Origin: Micromonospora zamorensis
GTDB lineage: Bacteria; Actinomycetota; Actinomycetes; Mycobacteriales; Micromonosporaceae
Direction: 5' to 3'
DNA length: 64,000 nt
Assembly (NCBI RefSeq): GCF_900090275.1
Contig: NZ_LT607755.1
Coordinates: 4,464,001-4,528,000, forward strand
Shown here piece after piece: positions 1-7,681 of this stretch. The position numbers and the translations under genes are program-made. Numbering within the stretch: position 1 is the stretch's first letter; each line of letters opens with the position of its first letter. The notes under the pieces are model-generated. The model saw nothing but the letters and a program-made list of their open reading frames with translations. It was not told where the DNA came from and did not search any database.

Positions 1-368
1 GCGGCCGCCTCCTCGCCACCGAGGTAACGGCTCGGCCCGCGGGCGGCCACCGCGCAGGCGCCCGGACGGACCACCTCGACGCCGGCGACCAGCTCCTCCA
101 CCGCGGCGACCACCGGCTCGAATGCCCGGGCGTCCCGACCCGGGTCGTAATCCACGACGGTGAGCTGCGGGCAGCGACCCTGCGCCTCCCGTTTGCGCAG
201 CCCTCGGCGCACCCCCTCGGCGCGGGCCCGCTCGGAGCAGGCGACCACCCGGTTGGCGTGCAGCACGGCGACCGGGCCGGTGGCCGGCACCCCGTCGACG
301 ATCTCGGCGGCGAGCACCGGCCAGTCCGGGCACCACAGCAGCAGGGTCCGTGCCGGCGTGCCGGTCAC
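1..368 (-). CDS. imuB: ImuB-like Y-family DNA polymerase subunit (5' part, runs off window)
   Basis: This is the N-terminal 122 codons of a protein continuing beyond base 1. It starts with GTG at 368, overlapping the TGA of the upstream ImuA-like gene in a GTGA. The translation begins VTGTPARTLLLWCPDWPVLA and contains LLLWCPDWPV, VAVLHANRVVACSERAR and EGVRRGLRKREAQGRCPQL, which is the N-terminal pattern of ImuB-type Y-family polymerase paralogues. In the family ImuB acts with ImuA' and DnaE2 as a mutasome for error-prone lesion bypass; ImuB itself is usually a catalytically inactive hub that binds the beta clamp. The fragment is too short to judge active-site residues. Gene order with ImuA and the SOS boxes upstream supports the call. 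Confidence 0.85.
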   Translation of the reverse strand, partial: MTGTPARTLLLWCPDWPVLAAEIVDGVPATGPVAVLHANRVVACSERARAEGVRRGLRKREAQGRCPQLTVVDYDPGRDARAFEPVVAAVEELVAGVEVVRPGACAVAARGPSRYLGGEEAA

Positions 369-1090
369 TCCCGACCGACCAGGGCGAGCGGCGCGGCCGG
401 ACGGCCCACTGTCGACGGCATCACACGCGGGATCACCCGGGTCAGCTCGTCGCCCGGCAGCCAGACCTTGATCTCCTTTGGTCGGGCAGCCGCCCCGCGC
501 CCGCGCGCCGAGACGGTGACCTCCCGGCGGCGCAACCGCCCCCGGCCATGCCCGAGCCCTTCCCAGACTCCACGGACCACCTGCAACGTCACGTCCGCGC
601 CGTCCCACCGGCCGTACGGGACGAGCACACTGCCGCGCTGCCGCGCCCGGGCGGCCAACCGGGTGGCGACCGAGGCGGAGACAGCGGCCGGCACGGTGGT
701 GACCACGACGTCCACCCCGTCGATCAGCGCGGCGACCACTGTGGCCCACTCGGGGCCGGGATTCGGCACCAGGGCCAGCCGGTCCAGGGCGATGCCCAGC
801 TCGGCGGCCGCGCCCGCGCCGAACGTCGGCACACCGACCACGGCGCACCACGAGCCGGCCCGGGAGGCCTCGGCGAGCAGAGCCAACATCAGCGAGGTGC
901 CACCGCTGCGCCGGGGCTGGCCGGCGGCAACCGCGATGGTGCTGCCCCGGCGCAGGCCTCGGTTGGGCAGCAGACCGGTCAGCTCGGGCACCACCGGCAG
1001 CACCCGGTGCCCGCCGACCTGGTCGGGCGCGCTCGCCGGGCGCACCAGATCGGCCAGTGCGGCGGAACCGACCACCATGCGGCCCGCCAT
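365..1090 (-). CDS. imuA: ImuA-like RecA-fold protein of the mutasome
   Basis: About 241 residues. The protein has a RecA-like Walker A region degenerated to GSTIAVAAGQPRRSG near residues 48-62, followed by a SLMLALLAEASRAGSWCAVV core strand-helix typical of ImuA'/SulA-like proteins of actinobacteria. I chose the ATG at 1090 (MAGRMVVGSA) rather than an in-frame start at 1147 because a GGGGGAG lies eight bases upstream of it. The gene overlaps imuB by four bases and follows the HEPN gene by 102 bases. In the family it recruits ImuB and DnaE2 for SOS mutagenesis. The nucleotide-binding motif looks degenerate, so ATPase activity is doubtful. Confidence 0.85.
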   Translation of the reverse strand: MAGRMVVGSAALADLVRPASAPDQVGGHRVLPVVPELTGLLPNRGLRRGSTIAVAAGQPRRSGGTSLMLALLAEASRAGSWCAVVGVPTFGAGAAAELGIALDRLALVPNPGPEWATVVAALIDGVDVVVTTVPAAVSASVATRLAARARQRGSVLVPYGRWDGADVTLQVVRGVWEGLGHGRGRLRRREVTVSARGRGAAARPKEIKVWLPGDELTRVIPRVMPSTVGRPAAPLALVGRE

Positions 1091-1192
1091 TGGACCAACT
1101 CCCCCGTCGTTGCTGTGGATCAGATCAGGACCGGCACGCCGTGCCACCGGCCGCCCGGCTCCCCCCGCAGGGCGGTCGGTGGCACGGCGGGA

Positions 1193-1642
1193 TCAGGCGG
1201 CGAGGCCGTCCAGGGCCGGTTGGTGGGCAACGCCGAGTGCGGTCTCCACCACCGTGACGAACTGTTCGGCGGCACGGAGCAGATCGTCGGCCTCCCGGGC
1301 GCTGACCACCCGGGGGATGCCGGCCTCGGCGGCGGCGCGCTTGCTGGCGCCGGCGGCGAAGAACCGGGACCACTCGTCGAGCTCCGGAGCGACGGCGCAG
1401 AGGAGGACCCAGACGCTGGTGATCCGGTTGCGTCGGCTTGGCGCGGGTCGGGCACGCGCGGCGAGCAGGGCGGCCGCCGCGCGCAGCGCCGCCAGGTGGG
1501 CAGCCGCATAACGCAGACCGTCAGGTCGGGTCTGGCCGGCCTCGACCAGCCCACGCCGGGCCAACGTGAGCAGCTGGGCGGGGGTGCGGTGCGGCAGCAC
1601 GTGCGCCGGCACCGTCGGTGCCTGAGCCGAGTTGGTCGGCAT
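1193..1642 (-). CDS. SAV_6107-family HEPN domain protein
   Basis: 149 residues, first gene of the predicted SOS operon. Start ATG at 1642 is preceded by GGAGGAG with six-base spacing. The all-helical sequence (TPAQLLTLARRGLVEA, LRYAAAHLAALRAAAALLAA, DEWSRFFAAGASKRAA) matches the SAV_6107-type HEPN family found beside imuA/dnaE2 in actinobacteria. HEPN proteins are often toxins or RNases with an R-x4-6-H motif; I do not find that motif here, so nuclease activity is not supported and a structural or partner role is more likely. Its promoter-proximal position in a LexA-controlled operon suggests a function in the damage response. Confidence 0.8.
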   Translation of the reverse strand: MPTNSAQAPTVPAHVLPHRTPAQLLTLARRGLVEAGQTRPDGLRYAAAHLAALRAAAALLAARARPAPSRRNRITSVWVLLCAVAPELDEWSRFFAAGASKRAAAEAGIPRVVSAREADDLLRAAEQFVTVVETALGVAHQPALDGLAA

Positions 1643-1741
1643 GGATGTCTCCTCCACATGGCCGAGGCGTCGCCCCGGCGCGCTGATGCCGCCGACGAGA
1701 CGCCGAGGTCGAGTGGTGCGGAGGAAGACGCACCGGGTGTG

Positions 1742-1784
1742 GCCGGCCGGGTGTGGATGCTTCCCCACACCACACCCGGCCGGC
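1742..1784. other. 15-bp perfect inverted repeat in the SOS operon leader
   Basis: Arms 1742-1756 (GCCGGCCGGGTGTGG) and 1770-1784 (CCACACCCGGCCGGC) are perfect complements around a 13-base loop. It lies between the SOS boxes and the HEPN start, 100 bases before the ATG, and would fold in the transcript on either strand. There is no U-run after it, so it is either a GC-type attenuator or a protein/RNA structural signal. No gene is evident in 1643-1942. Confidence 0.7.
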
Positions 1785-1942
1785 GTACCGGCGGGTTCGT
1801 CGCCCGCCGCCCGGGGGTCGTGGGCGGCGAGCGACGATCCTGCCTGTCGGGACCAGGCTCGCGACTGCCCGGAAACCCAGGTGCGGCCCGCGGAGCCACA
1901 CCGCCCGGAGCTGGCGCCGCGAAACGCCGCGCTCCGGCTGGT

Positions 1943-1958
1943 TGGAACGGGCGTTCGA
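1943..1958. promoter_or_regulatory. LexA (SOS) box, gene-proximal copy
   Basis: TGGAACGGGCGTTCGA contains GAAC-N4-GTTC, the core of the actinobacterial/Gram-positive LexA operator. Its centre lies 21 bp from the second box. The HEPN-imuA-imuB operon reads away from it on the minus strand, about 300 bases downstream. Confidence 0.8.
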
Positions 1959-1963
1959 GGCAA

Positions 1964-1979
1964 TCGAACACTCGTTCTA
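1964..1979. promoter_or_regulatory. LexA (SOS) box, distal copy
   Basis: TCGAACACTCGTTCTA contains TCGAAC-N4-GTTC, the closer match to the consensus of the pair. Two boxes about two helical turns apart would place LexA dimers on one face of the DNA, expected to give tight repression of the downstream mutasome genes. Confidence 0.85.
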
Positions 1980-2176
1980 ACTGCTCCTGACAGTACACCT
2001 CCCCTCCGACGAAAATGCAACGTGTGACGCGCCAGGCGTGCGTACCGAGCGCGGCGGCTCAGCTCGGGGTCGGATAGTCGGGCGGGCCGGCGGCCGGGAC
2101 GAGGAACGGGCCGGGGTCGCCCCACGCTGCCAGCGCATCACGTAGTCGCGCAGCCGCTCCAGCGAGATCGACGAGG

Positions 2177-2254
2177 AAGATCCGTACAACATCAGGGATG
2201 TTGCTGCCTCCCGCGCGCCGGAGACAGCAACACCAGGGAAGTTGCGCGGATCTT
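2177..2254. repeat. 78-bp imperfect palindromic element, family A copy 1
   Basis: Begins AAGATCC and ends GGATCTT, with inner blocks GTTGCTGCCTC and GAAGTTGCGCGGATCTT shared with the second copy at 24557-24634, which has the same length. It lies in the 725-base gap between the divergent HEPN and ybaK genes. The rest of that gap (1980-2176 and 2255-2367) holds nothing I can call as a gene. Confidence 0.8.
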
Positions 2255-2367
2255 GGCGCGAAGGTCGGTCACTCACCACGAACGGGACCTGTCGGGCTGG
2301 GTCCGATGGGACGGGATGCAACGTGGTCGGCTGAACCCGTCGCCGACTGACCGGGAAGAATGGCGAC

Positions 2368-2856
2368 ATGCAGCCACACCCGAACGTACGAGCGGTGCAG
2401 GACGCGCTCACCGCCGTCGGCGCGCTCGACGGCACCGGTGAGCCCAGCACGGTCCGCCTGCTTCCCGACGCGGTGCACACCGCCTCGGCGGCCGCCGAGG
2501 CGCTCGGCGTCGAGGTAGGCCAGATCGCCAACTCACTGATCTTCGACGCGGACGACGCGCCGCTGCTCGTGCTCACCTCCGGCGCGCACCGGGTCGACAC
2601 CGCCAGCCTGGCGGCGTCGCTCGGCGTCACCCGGCTGCGCCGCGCCACCCCGGAGTTCGTCCGGACACACACCGGGCAGCCGATCGGCGGTGTCGCCCCA
2701 CTCGGGCACCCGCACCCGCTGCGCACCCTCGTGGACACGGCGCTGACGGCGTACCCCGAGATCTGGGCCGCGGGTGGCGTACCGCAGGCGGTCTTCCCGA
2801 CCACCTACACCGAGCTGCTGCGGGTCACCGCCGGCAGCCCGGCCGAGGTGGCGTGA
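2368..2856 (+). CDS. YbaK/EbsC-family aminoacyl-tRNA deacylase
   Basis: 162 residues, one complete YbaK/ProX-like domain. Members hydrolyse mischarged aminoacyl-tRNA, typically Cys-tRNA(Pro) or Ala-tRNA(Pro). Recognisable segments are VHTASAAAEALGVEVGQIAN, SLIFDADDAPLLVLTSGAHR and the conserved GGVAPLGHPHPLRTLVD stretch with the substrate-pocket glycines. It is the first gene of a co-directional run into the carotenoid genes, overlapping the next one by GTGA, although its function is unrelated to carotenoids. The lysine usual after GAHR cannot be placed confidently, so substrate is open. Confidence 0.85.
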   Translation: MQPHPNVRAVQDALTAVGALDGTGEPSTVRLLPDAVHTASAAAEALGVEVGQIANSLIFDADDAPLLVLTSGAHRVDTASLAASLGVTRLRRATPEFVRTHTGQPIGGVAPLGHPHPLRTLVDTALTAYPEIWAAGGVPQAVFPTTYTELLRVTAGSPAEVA

Positions 2857-3590
2857 ACGCCGCACCGGAGCTCGTCACGCTGCACGTGTGGCGGACCTCC
2901 CGCGCCGCGCTGCCCCGGGCGCTGACCCGGATGGCGGTGGACCCACGCCGGTTGCGCTCCCTCCCGGGCGTTCGGTTCGGCAAGCTGCTGGGCACCGGGA
3001 CCGGCACCGGATTCGGGCCGGGGGACGCCGACCTGACCCGGTGGGCGGCGCTGACCGTCTGGGACTCCCCCGCAGCGGCGGCCGGCTTCGACGACTCGGC
3101 GGTCGGGCGTGCCTGGGCGCGCATCGCCCACGCCTCCGCACGGGTGGACCTGCGCCCGCTGACCAGCCGAGGCGAGTGGTCCGGTCAGCGGCCGTTCGGT
3201 GACCCACCGGGTGGCCGGGTCACCGGCCCGGTGCTGGCGCTGACCCGGGCTCGGCTGCGGGTCCGCCGGGCAGCCACCTTCTGGCGGGCGATCCCCCCGG
3301 TGGCCGCCGCCCTGCGCGACGCGCCCGGGCTGTTGGCCCGGTTCGGGGTCGGTGAGGCGCCCTTGGGTTGGCAGGGCACGGTGAGCGTGTGGCGCGACCC
3401 GACGGACCTGGTGGCGTTCGCGTACCGTCACCCGGAGCACCGGGCGGCGATCATGCGAACCCCCACCGAGGGCTGGTACGCCGAGGAGTTGTTCGCCCGG
3501 TTCGAGGTGCGCGACGTGGTCGGCGACCGGTCGGTGCTCGGATGGGTCGCCGACGGTGGCCCGGAAACAGTGAAGGGTGGACGGGCATGA
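2853..3590 (+). CDS. CrtA-like (spheroidene monooxygenase family) protein
   Basis: 245 residues, GTG start inside the GTGA overlap with ybaK. The C-terminal half carries the family signature: FWRAIPPVAAALRDAPGL, GVGEAPLGWQGTVSVW, AFAYRHPEH and GWYAEELFARFEV. Known CrtA enzymes are heme-containing oxygenases that introduce a keto group at C-2 of acyclic carotenoids such as spheroidene. Many actinobacterial homologues are annotated only as monooxygenase. Being directly linked to cruF, cruG and a CrtD-type desaturase suggests action on the acyclic, hydroxylated end of a carotenoid. The exact reaction is inferred, not shown. Confidence 0.75.
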   Translation: MNAAPELVTLHVWRTSRAALPRALTRMAVDPRRLRSLPGVRFGKLLGTGTGTGFGPGDADLTRWAALTVWDSPAAAAGFDDSAVGRAWARIAHASARVDLRPLTSRGEWSGQRPFGDPPGGRVTGPVLALTRARLRVRRAATFWRAIPPVAAALRDAPGLLARFGVGEAPLGWQGTVSVWRDPTDLVAFAYRHPEHRAAIMRTPTEGWYAEELFARFEVRDVVGDRSVLGWVADGGPETVKGGRA

Positions 3591-4138
3591 GGTTGGTGCG
3601 CTGGACGCCGGACGATCTCGTCCGGCGGCTGGACGACGTGGTGACCGTCTACGGCGAGGCGATGGGATACCGCACCGACCTGCTGGAGGCCCGGCGCGGT
3701 TACATCGCCACCCACGTCCGCCGGCCGGGTTTCCGGGCGGTCGCCAGCCTGACCAGCGAGGGTCACCTCGCCGGCTTCGGTTACGGCTACCTGGGCGCCT
3801 CCGGTCAGTGGTGGCACGACCAGGTGCACCGGGCACTGGACGCCCCGACCCGCCAGCGCTGGCTCACCCACTGCTTCGAGGTGGTCGAGCTGCACGTCCG
3901 GCCGCCGGCGCAGGGGCACGGTCTGGGCGCCGGCCAACTGCGCGCGCTGCTCGGCATGGCCGAGGGTGACACCACGCTGCTGTCCACCCCGGAGGCCGAC
4001 GAGCAGACCTCACGGGCCTGGCGGTTGTACCGGCGCTTCGGTTTCGTCGACGTGCTGCGCAACTTCCACTTCCCCGGCGACGAGCGGCCGTTCGGCGTAC
4101 TCGGTCGGGACCTGCCCCTCGAACCACCGGCGTCATGA
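3587..4138 (+). CDS. GNAT-family N-acetyltransferase
   Basis: 183 residues. ATG at 3587 overlaps the previous stop (ATGA), and its own stop overlaps the cruF start in the same way. Acetyl-CoA binding motif A is visible as VVELHVRPPAQGHGLGAGQL near residues 100-120, followed by TLLSTPEADEQTSRAWRLYRR and GFVDV, the usual C-terminal strand and helix. The substrate cannot be read from sequence. Translational coupling to carotenoid genes on both sides raises the possibility of a role in the pathway, but GNAT genes are common passengers. Confidence 0.8.
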   Translation: MRLVRWTPDDLVRRLDDVVTVYGEAMGYRTDLLEARRGYIATHVRRPGFRAVASLTSEGHLAGFGYGYLGASGQWWHDQVHRALDAPTRQRWLTHCFEVVELHVRPPAQGHGLGAGQLRALLGMAEGDTTLLSTPEADEQTSRAWRLYRRFGFVDVLRNFHFPGDERPFGVLGRDLPLEPPAS

Positions 4139-5034
4139 CCCGACGGATCTCCTGGGCGCTGCTCGCCATCCTGGTGCTCGCCCAGATCTGCTACCCGCTC
4201 ACCACCGGCGCCACCAGGGCCGGGCTCACCGTGGCCACCGTCGTGCTCGGGTGGCTGCTCTCGGTCGGCCACGCGCTGCTCAGCCGGGGCCCTCGGATGG
4301 CGGCGGCGCTGGTCGCGGTGGCCACCGGCGGCGGGTTCGCGATCGAGGCGATCGGGGTGGCCACCGGGGTGCCGTTCGGCAGCTACGACTACTCCGGCGA
4401 GCTGGGCCCCAAACTGGCCGGAGTGCCGCTGATCATTCCGCTGGCCTGGACCTGGATGGCCTGGCCGGCCTGGCTGGCGGCGGTCCGGCTGACCGGCGGC
4501 AGCACGTCGCGGGCCGGCGGCAGCGGCGCGACGGCCGGCGGCCGCACATCGGGGACAGGCCGCGGCGGGTCGGCGGTCGGGCTGTGGGTACGACGGATCG
4601 CGCTGGCCACCGTGGGGCTGGCCGCCTGGGATCTCTTCCTCGATCCGCAGATGGTGGCCGAGGGCTACTGGGTCTGGCGGGACGCCACCCCGGCGTTGCC
4701 CGGCCTGCCCGGCATCCCGGTCAGCAACTACCTGGGCTGGCTGCTCTTCGCGGTGCTGATGATGAGCGCGCTGCGCCCGCTGGCCGGGCCGGCGGCCGAG
4801 CACACCGATCGGCGGGATCACCCGATGGTCGCGCTCTACCTGTGGACGTACTTCTCCAGCATCCTGGCCCACGCCGTCTTCCTCGACCTGCCCGCCTCGG
4901 CGCTCTGGGGCGCCGCCGGCATGTCGGTGACAGCCGTACCGCTGGCGGTGACCCTGCTGCGTGCCCGGCGGGCTCGCGACACCCGCCGGGAGGACCACCA
5001 GCCGCACCGGCCCGGCGTCGACGCGACCCGATGA
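4135..5034 (+). CDS. cruF: CruF-like carotenoid 1',2'-hydratase (membrane protein)
   Basis: 299 residues, strongly hydrophobic, roughly seven membrane segments. The family core is clear: GGGFAIEAIGVATGVPFGSY followed by DYSGELGPKLAGVPLIIPLAW and a second half with WDLFLDPQMVAEGYWVW. CruF hydrates the C-1',2' double bond of an acyclic psi-end to give a 1'-hydroxyl group, as in myxol and sioxanthin biosynthesis. A low-complexity Gly/Thr/Ala loop near residues 120-145 interrupts the conserved blocks and is probably a cytoplasmic loop. It overlaps its neighbours on both sides by four bases, so the operon is probably translated as a unit. Confidence 0.85.
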   Translation: MTRRISWALLAILVLAQICYPLTTGATRAGLTVATVVLGWLLSVGHALLSRGPRMAAALVAVATGGGFAIEAIGVATGVPFGSYDYSGELGPKLAGVPLIIPLAWTWMAWPAWLAAVRLTGGSTSRAGGSGATAGGRTSGTGRGGSAVGLWVRRIALATVGLAAWDLFLDPQMVAEGYWVWRDATPALPGLPGIPVSNYLGWLLFAVLMMSALRPLAGPAAEHTDRRDHPMVALYLWTYFSSILAHAVFLDLPASALWGAAGMSVTAVPLAVTLLRARRARDTRREDHQPHRPGVDATR

Positions 5035-6158
5035 CCGTCCTGCTCGCCCTGGTCATCGCCATCGCCGCGTTGACCGGGCACACCTGGCTCAACGCCACCC
5101 GCTGGCTGCGCAGGCCCACCGACCGGCCCGACGAGGTCGACGAGCGGGTCGCCGTGCTGCTGCCGCTGCGCGACGAGGCCAACCGGGTCACGCCCTGCCT
5201 GCGCGCCCTGCTCGCCCAACGCGGCGTACCCGGGCTGCGCGTCGTGGTCCTCGACGACGGGTCCACCGACGGCACCGCCGACGTGGTCCGCGCGGTGGCC
5301 GGCGACGACCCCCGGGTGACGCTTCTCACCGGAGTCGCCCCACCGCCGGGCTGGCTGGGCAAGCCGCACGCCTGCTGGCAACTGGCCACCCGGACCGACC
5401 CGGACGCCACCGCGCTGGTCTTCGTCGACGCCGACGTGGTGCTCGCCCCGCACGCCGTGGCCGCGGCCGTCACCGAGCTGCGTGCCGCCCGCGCGACGCT
5501 GCTGTCGCCGTACCCCCGGATCGTGGTGGCGACGGCGGCCGACCGGCTGGTGCAGCCGCTGCTGCAGTGGCTCTGGCTGACCTTCCTGCCGCTGCGCGCG
5601 ATGGAGCGCTCGTCGCGGCCGTCGCTGGCCGCGGCGGGCGGCCAGTTCCTGGTGCTGGACCGGGCCGGCTACACGGCCGTCGGCGGGCACGTCGCGGTCG
5701 CCGACAAGATCCTGGAGGACGTCGAGCTGGCCCGGGCGGTCAAGCGGTCCGGTGGGCGGATCGCCCTGGCCGACGGCTCCCGGCTGGCCACCTGCCGGAT
5801 GTACGACGACTGGCCGCAGCTACGCGACGGGTACTCGAAGTCGCTCTGGGCGTCGTTCGGGCACCCGGGAGCGGCGGCGGCCGTGGTGGCGTCGCTGCTG
5901 CTGCTCTACACCGCACCGCCGCTGATCGCGCTGGCCGGTGTGGCGACCGGCGCGCCGGGGGTGGTCGCCGCGGGCCTGGCCGGCTATCTGCTCGGGGTGG
6001 CCGGGCGGGTGTTCACCGCCCGGGCGACGGGGGGCCGGTGGTGGCCCGACGCGCTCGCACACCCCGTGTCGGTCGTGGTCCTCGGTTGGCTGACCCTGCG
6101 GTCGTACCATCTGCGAAAGCGACGCCGCCTGACCTGGCGGGGTCGCCCGGTCAGCTAG
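5031..6158 (+). CDS. cruG: CruG-like family 2 glycosyltransferase for carotenoids
   Basis: 375 residues. A leading hydrophobic helix ([17 protein letters not shown]) precedes a GT-A domain with LLPLRDEAN, the nucleotide-binding [14 protein letters not shown], the DADVV metal motif near residue 135, and the acceptor-side [17 protein letters not shown]. Two to three more membrane helices follow at 275-345. CruG adds a sugar to the 2'-hydroxyl of carotenoids after CruF/CrtD action; related enzymes make staphyloxanthin. Start ATG at 5031 lies in an ATGA overlap with cruF. Sugar donor and exact acceptor are inferred from context. Confidence 0.8.
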   Translation: MTVLLALVIAIAALTGHTWLNATRWLRRPTDRPDEVDERVAVLLPLRDEANRVTPCLRALLAQRGVPGLRVVVLDDGSTDGTADVVRAVAGDDPRVTLLTGVAPPPGWLGKPHACWQLATRTDPDATALVFVDADVVLAPHAVAAAVTELRAARATLLSPYPRIVVATAADRLVQPLLQWLWLTFLPLRAMERSSRPSLAAAGGQFLVLDRAGYTAVGGHVAVADKILEDVELARAVKRSGGRIALADGSRLATCRMYDDWPQLRDGYSKSLWASFGHPGAAAAVVASLLLLYTAPPLIALAGVATGAPGVVAAGLAGYLLGVAGRVFTARATGGRWWPDALAHPVSVVVLGWLTLRSYHLRKRRRLTWRGRPVS

Positions 6159-6169
6159 GAGGACGCGGA

Positions 6170-7657
6170 ATGGCGCGGATCGTGGTCGTCGGCGCCGGGG
6201 TGGGTGGCCTCGCCACCGCCGCCCGGCTGGCCGCCACCGGGCACCAGGTGACCGTCTTCGAACGGGCCGGCACGGTCGGCGGCAAGCTCGGCCGGTACAC
6301 GCACGACACCCCGGCCGGGTCGTTCCACTTCGACACCGGGCCGAGCCTGCTCACCCTGCCCGAGGTCTTCCACGACCTGTTCGAGGCGACCGGGGCGAAG
6401 CTCGACGAATACCTGGACCTGGTTCCGCTGGACCCGATCGTCCGGCACGTCTTCCCCGGCGGCGGCCCGGCACTGGACTCGTGCGCCGACCCGATGGAGT
6501 TCGCCACCCGGATCGGTGCCGCCTTCGGCGACCGGGCGGCAGCCGACTGGCAGCGGCTGTGGCGTCGGGCCGCGCGAGTGTGGAACGCCTCCTCGCGGGA
6601 CATCCTGCGTCGTACCGTCGACTCCCCCCGCGACCTCGCGTCGCTGGCCTGGCGGGTCGGTGACCTGGCCGCCATCGCCCCGGGCCGCACCCTGCGTGGC
6701 CTCGGCCGCCGGCACCTGTCCGACCCGCGGCTGCGGATGATGCTGGACCGGTACGCCACCTACACCGGCGCCGACCCGCGTCGGGCCCCGGCGGCGCTGG
6801 TCGCGGTCCCGTACGCCGAGCTGGCCTTCGGTGGCTGGTACCTGCGCGGTGGGCTGGGCACGCTCGCCGACGCGCTGCTCACCCGCTGCCTGGACCTCGG
6901 CGTGGTCGTGCAGACCGACGCCACGGTCACCCGGATCGACGCCACCGGTGGCCGGGTGCACGGGGTACGCCTCGCCGGTGTCACCGCGCCGGTGCCCGCC
7001 GACGTGGTGGTGGCCAACGTGGACGCTCTCACCGTCTACCGTGACCTGCTGCCGCACCCGCGTCGGCTGGCCGGGCTGACCGACCGCAGCCTCGCCGGCT
7101 TCGTGCTGCTGCTCGGCGTCTCCGGCAGCACCGGGCTGGCCCACCACAATGTCTTCTTCCCGCGCGACTACGACGCGGAGTTCGACGCGATCTTCGGCGA
7201 CCCCGGGCGCGGCGTACGGGCCCGGCCGGCGGCCGACCCGACGGTGTTCGTCACCGTGGCCGACGACCCGATGGTCCGCCCGGCCGGACATGAGGCGTGG
7301 TTCGTGCTGGTCAACGCCCCTCGGCAGGGCACCGCGGCGGGCGCTGTCGACTGGCGACGGCCGGGGCTGGCCGACGCGTACGCCGATCGGGTCCTGGACG
7401 TGCTGGCGCGGCGCGGCATGGACGTGCGCGACCGGCTGCTGTTCCGCGAGGTCCGCACCCCGGCCGACCTGGACGCGGCGACCGGAGCGCCGGGTGGCTC
7501 GATCTACGGCACTGCCGGCGGGCTGCTCCGCCCCGCCAACCGGGGCCCGGCCAACGGATTGTGGCTGGTGGGCGGCTCCACCCACCCGGGCGGCGGGTTG
7601 CCGATGGTGACCCTCTCCGCGCAGATCGTCGCCGACGAGATCGGCCCCGCCTGGTAG
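6170..7657 (+). CDS. CrtI/CrtD-family carotenoid desaturase
   Basis: 495 residues. ATG at 6170 is preceded by a perfect AGGAGG with seven-base spacing. The N terminus has the FAD Rossmann motif [17 protein letters not shown], then [14 protein letters not shown] and [14 protein letters not shown]; the C terminus has the carotenoid dehydrogenase signature around [18 protein letters not shown]. CrtI, CrtN and CrtD cannot be told apart by motif alone. In a cruF/cruG operon, a CrtD-type 3',4'-desaturase acting on the 1'-hydroxylated end is most likely. It closes the operon and faces the convergent phosphatidyltransferase gene 24 bases away. Confidence 0.85.
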   Translation: MARIVVVGAGVGGLATAARLAATGHQVTVFERAGTVGGKLGRYTHDTPAGSFHFDTGPSLLTLPEVFHDLFEATGAKLDEYLDLVPLDPIVRHVFPGGGPALDSCADPMEFATRIGAAFGDRAAADWQRLWRRAARVWNASSRDILRRTVDSPRDLASLAWRVGDLAAIAPGRTLRGLGRRHLSDPRLRMMLDRYATYTGADPRRAPAALVAVPYAELAFGGWYLRGGLGTLADALLTRCLDLGVVVQTDATVTRIDATGGRVHGVRLAGVTAPVPADVVVANVDALTVYRDLLPHPRRLAGLTDRSLAGFVLLLGVSGSTGLAHHNVFFPRDYDAEFDAIFGDPGRGVRARPAADPTVFVTVADDPMVRPAGHEAWFVLVNAPRQGTAAGAVDWRRPGLADAYADRVLDVLARRGMDVRDRLLFREVRTPADLDAATGAPGGSIYGTAGGLLRPANRGPANGLWLVGGSTHPGGGLPMVTLSAQIVADEIGPAW

Positions 7658-7681
7658 GCGCGGGGCCGCACGCTCCGGGGC

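Noticed and set aside
2059..2190. Possible remnant of a minus-strand gene ending at 2059, next to palindrome A1
   Set aside because: The last 35 codons have codon use like a gene end, but it has no start, no recognisable homology and breaks at the palindrome. Too short to call.
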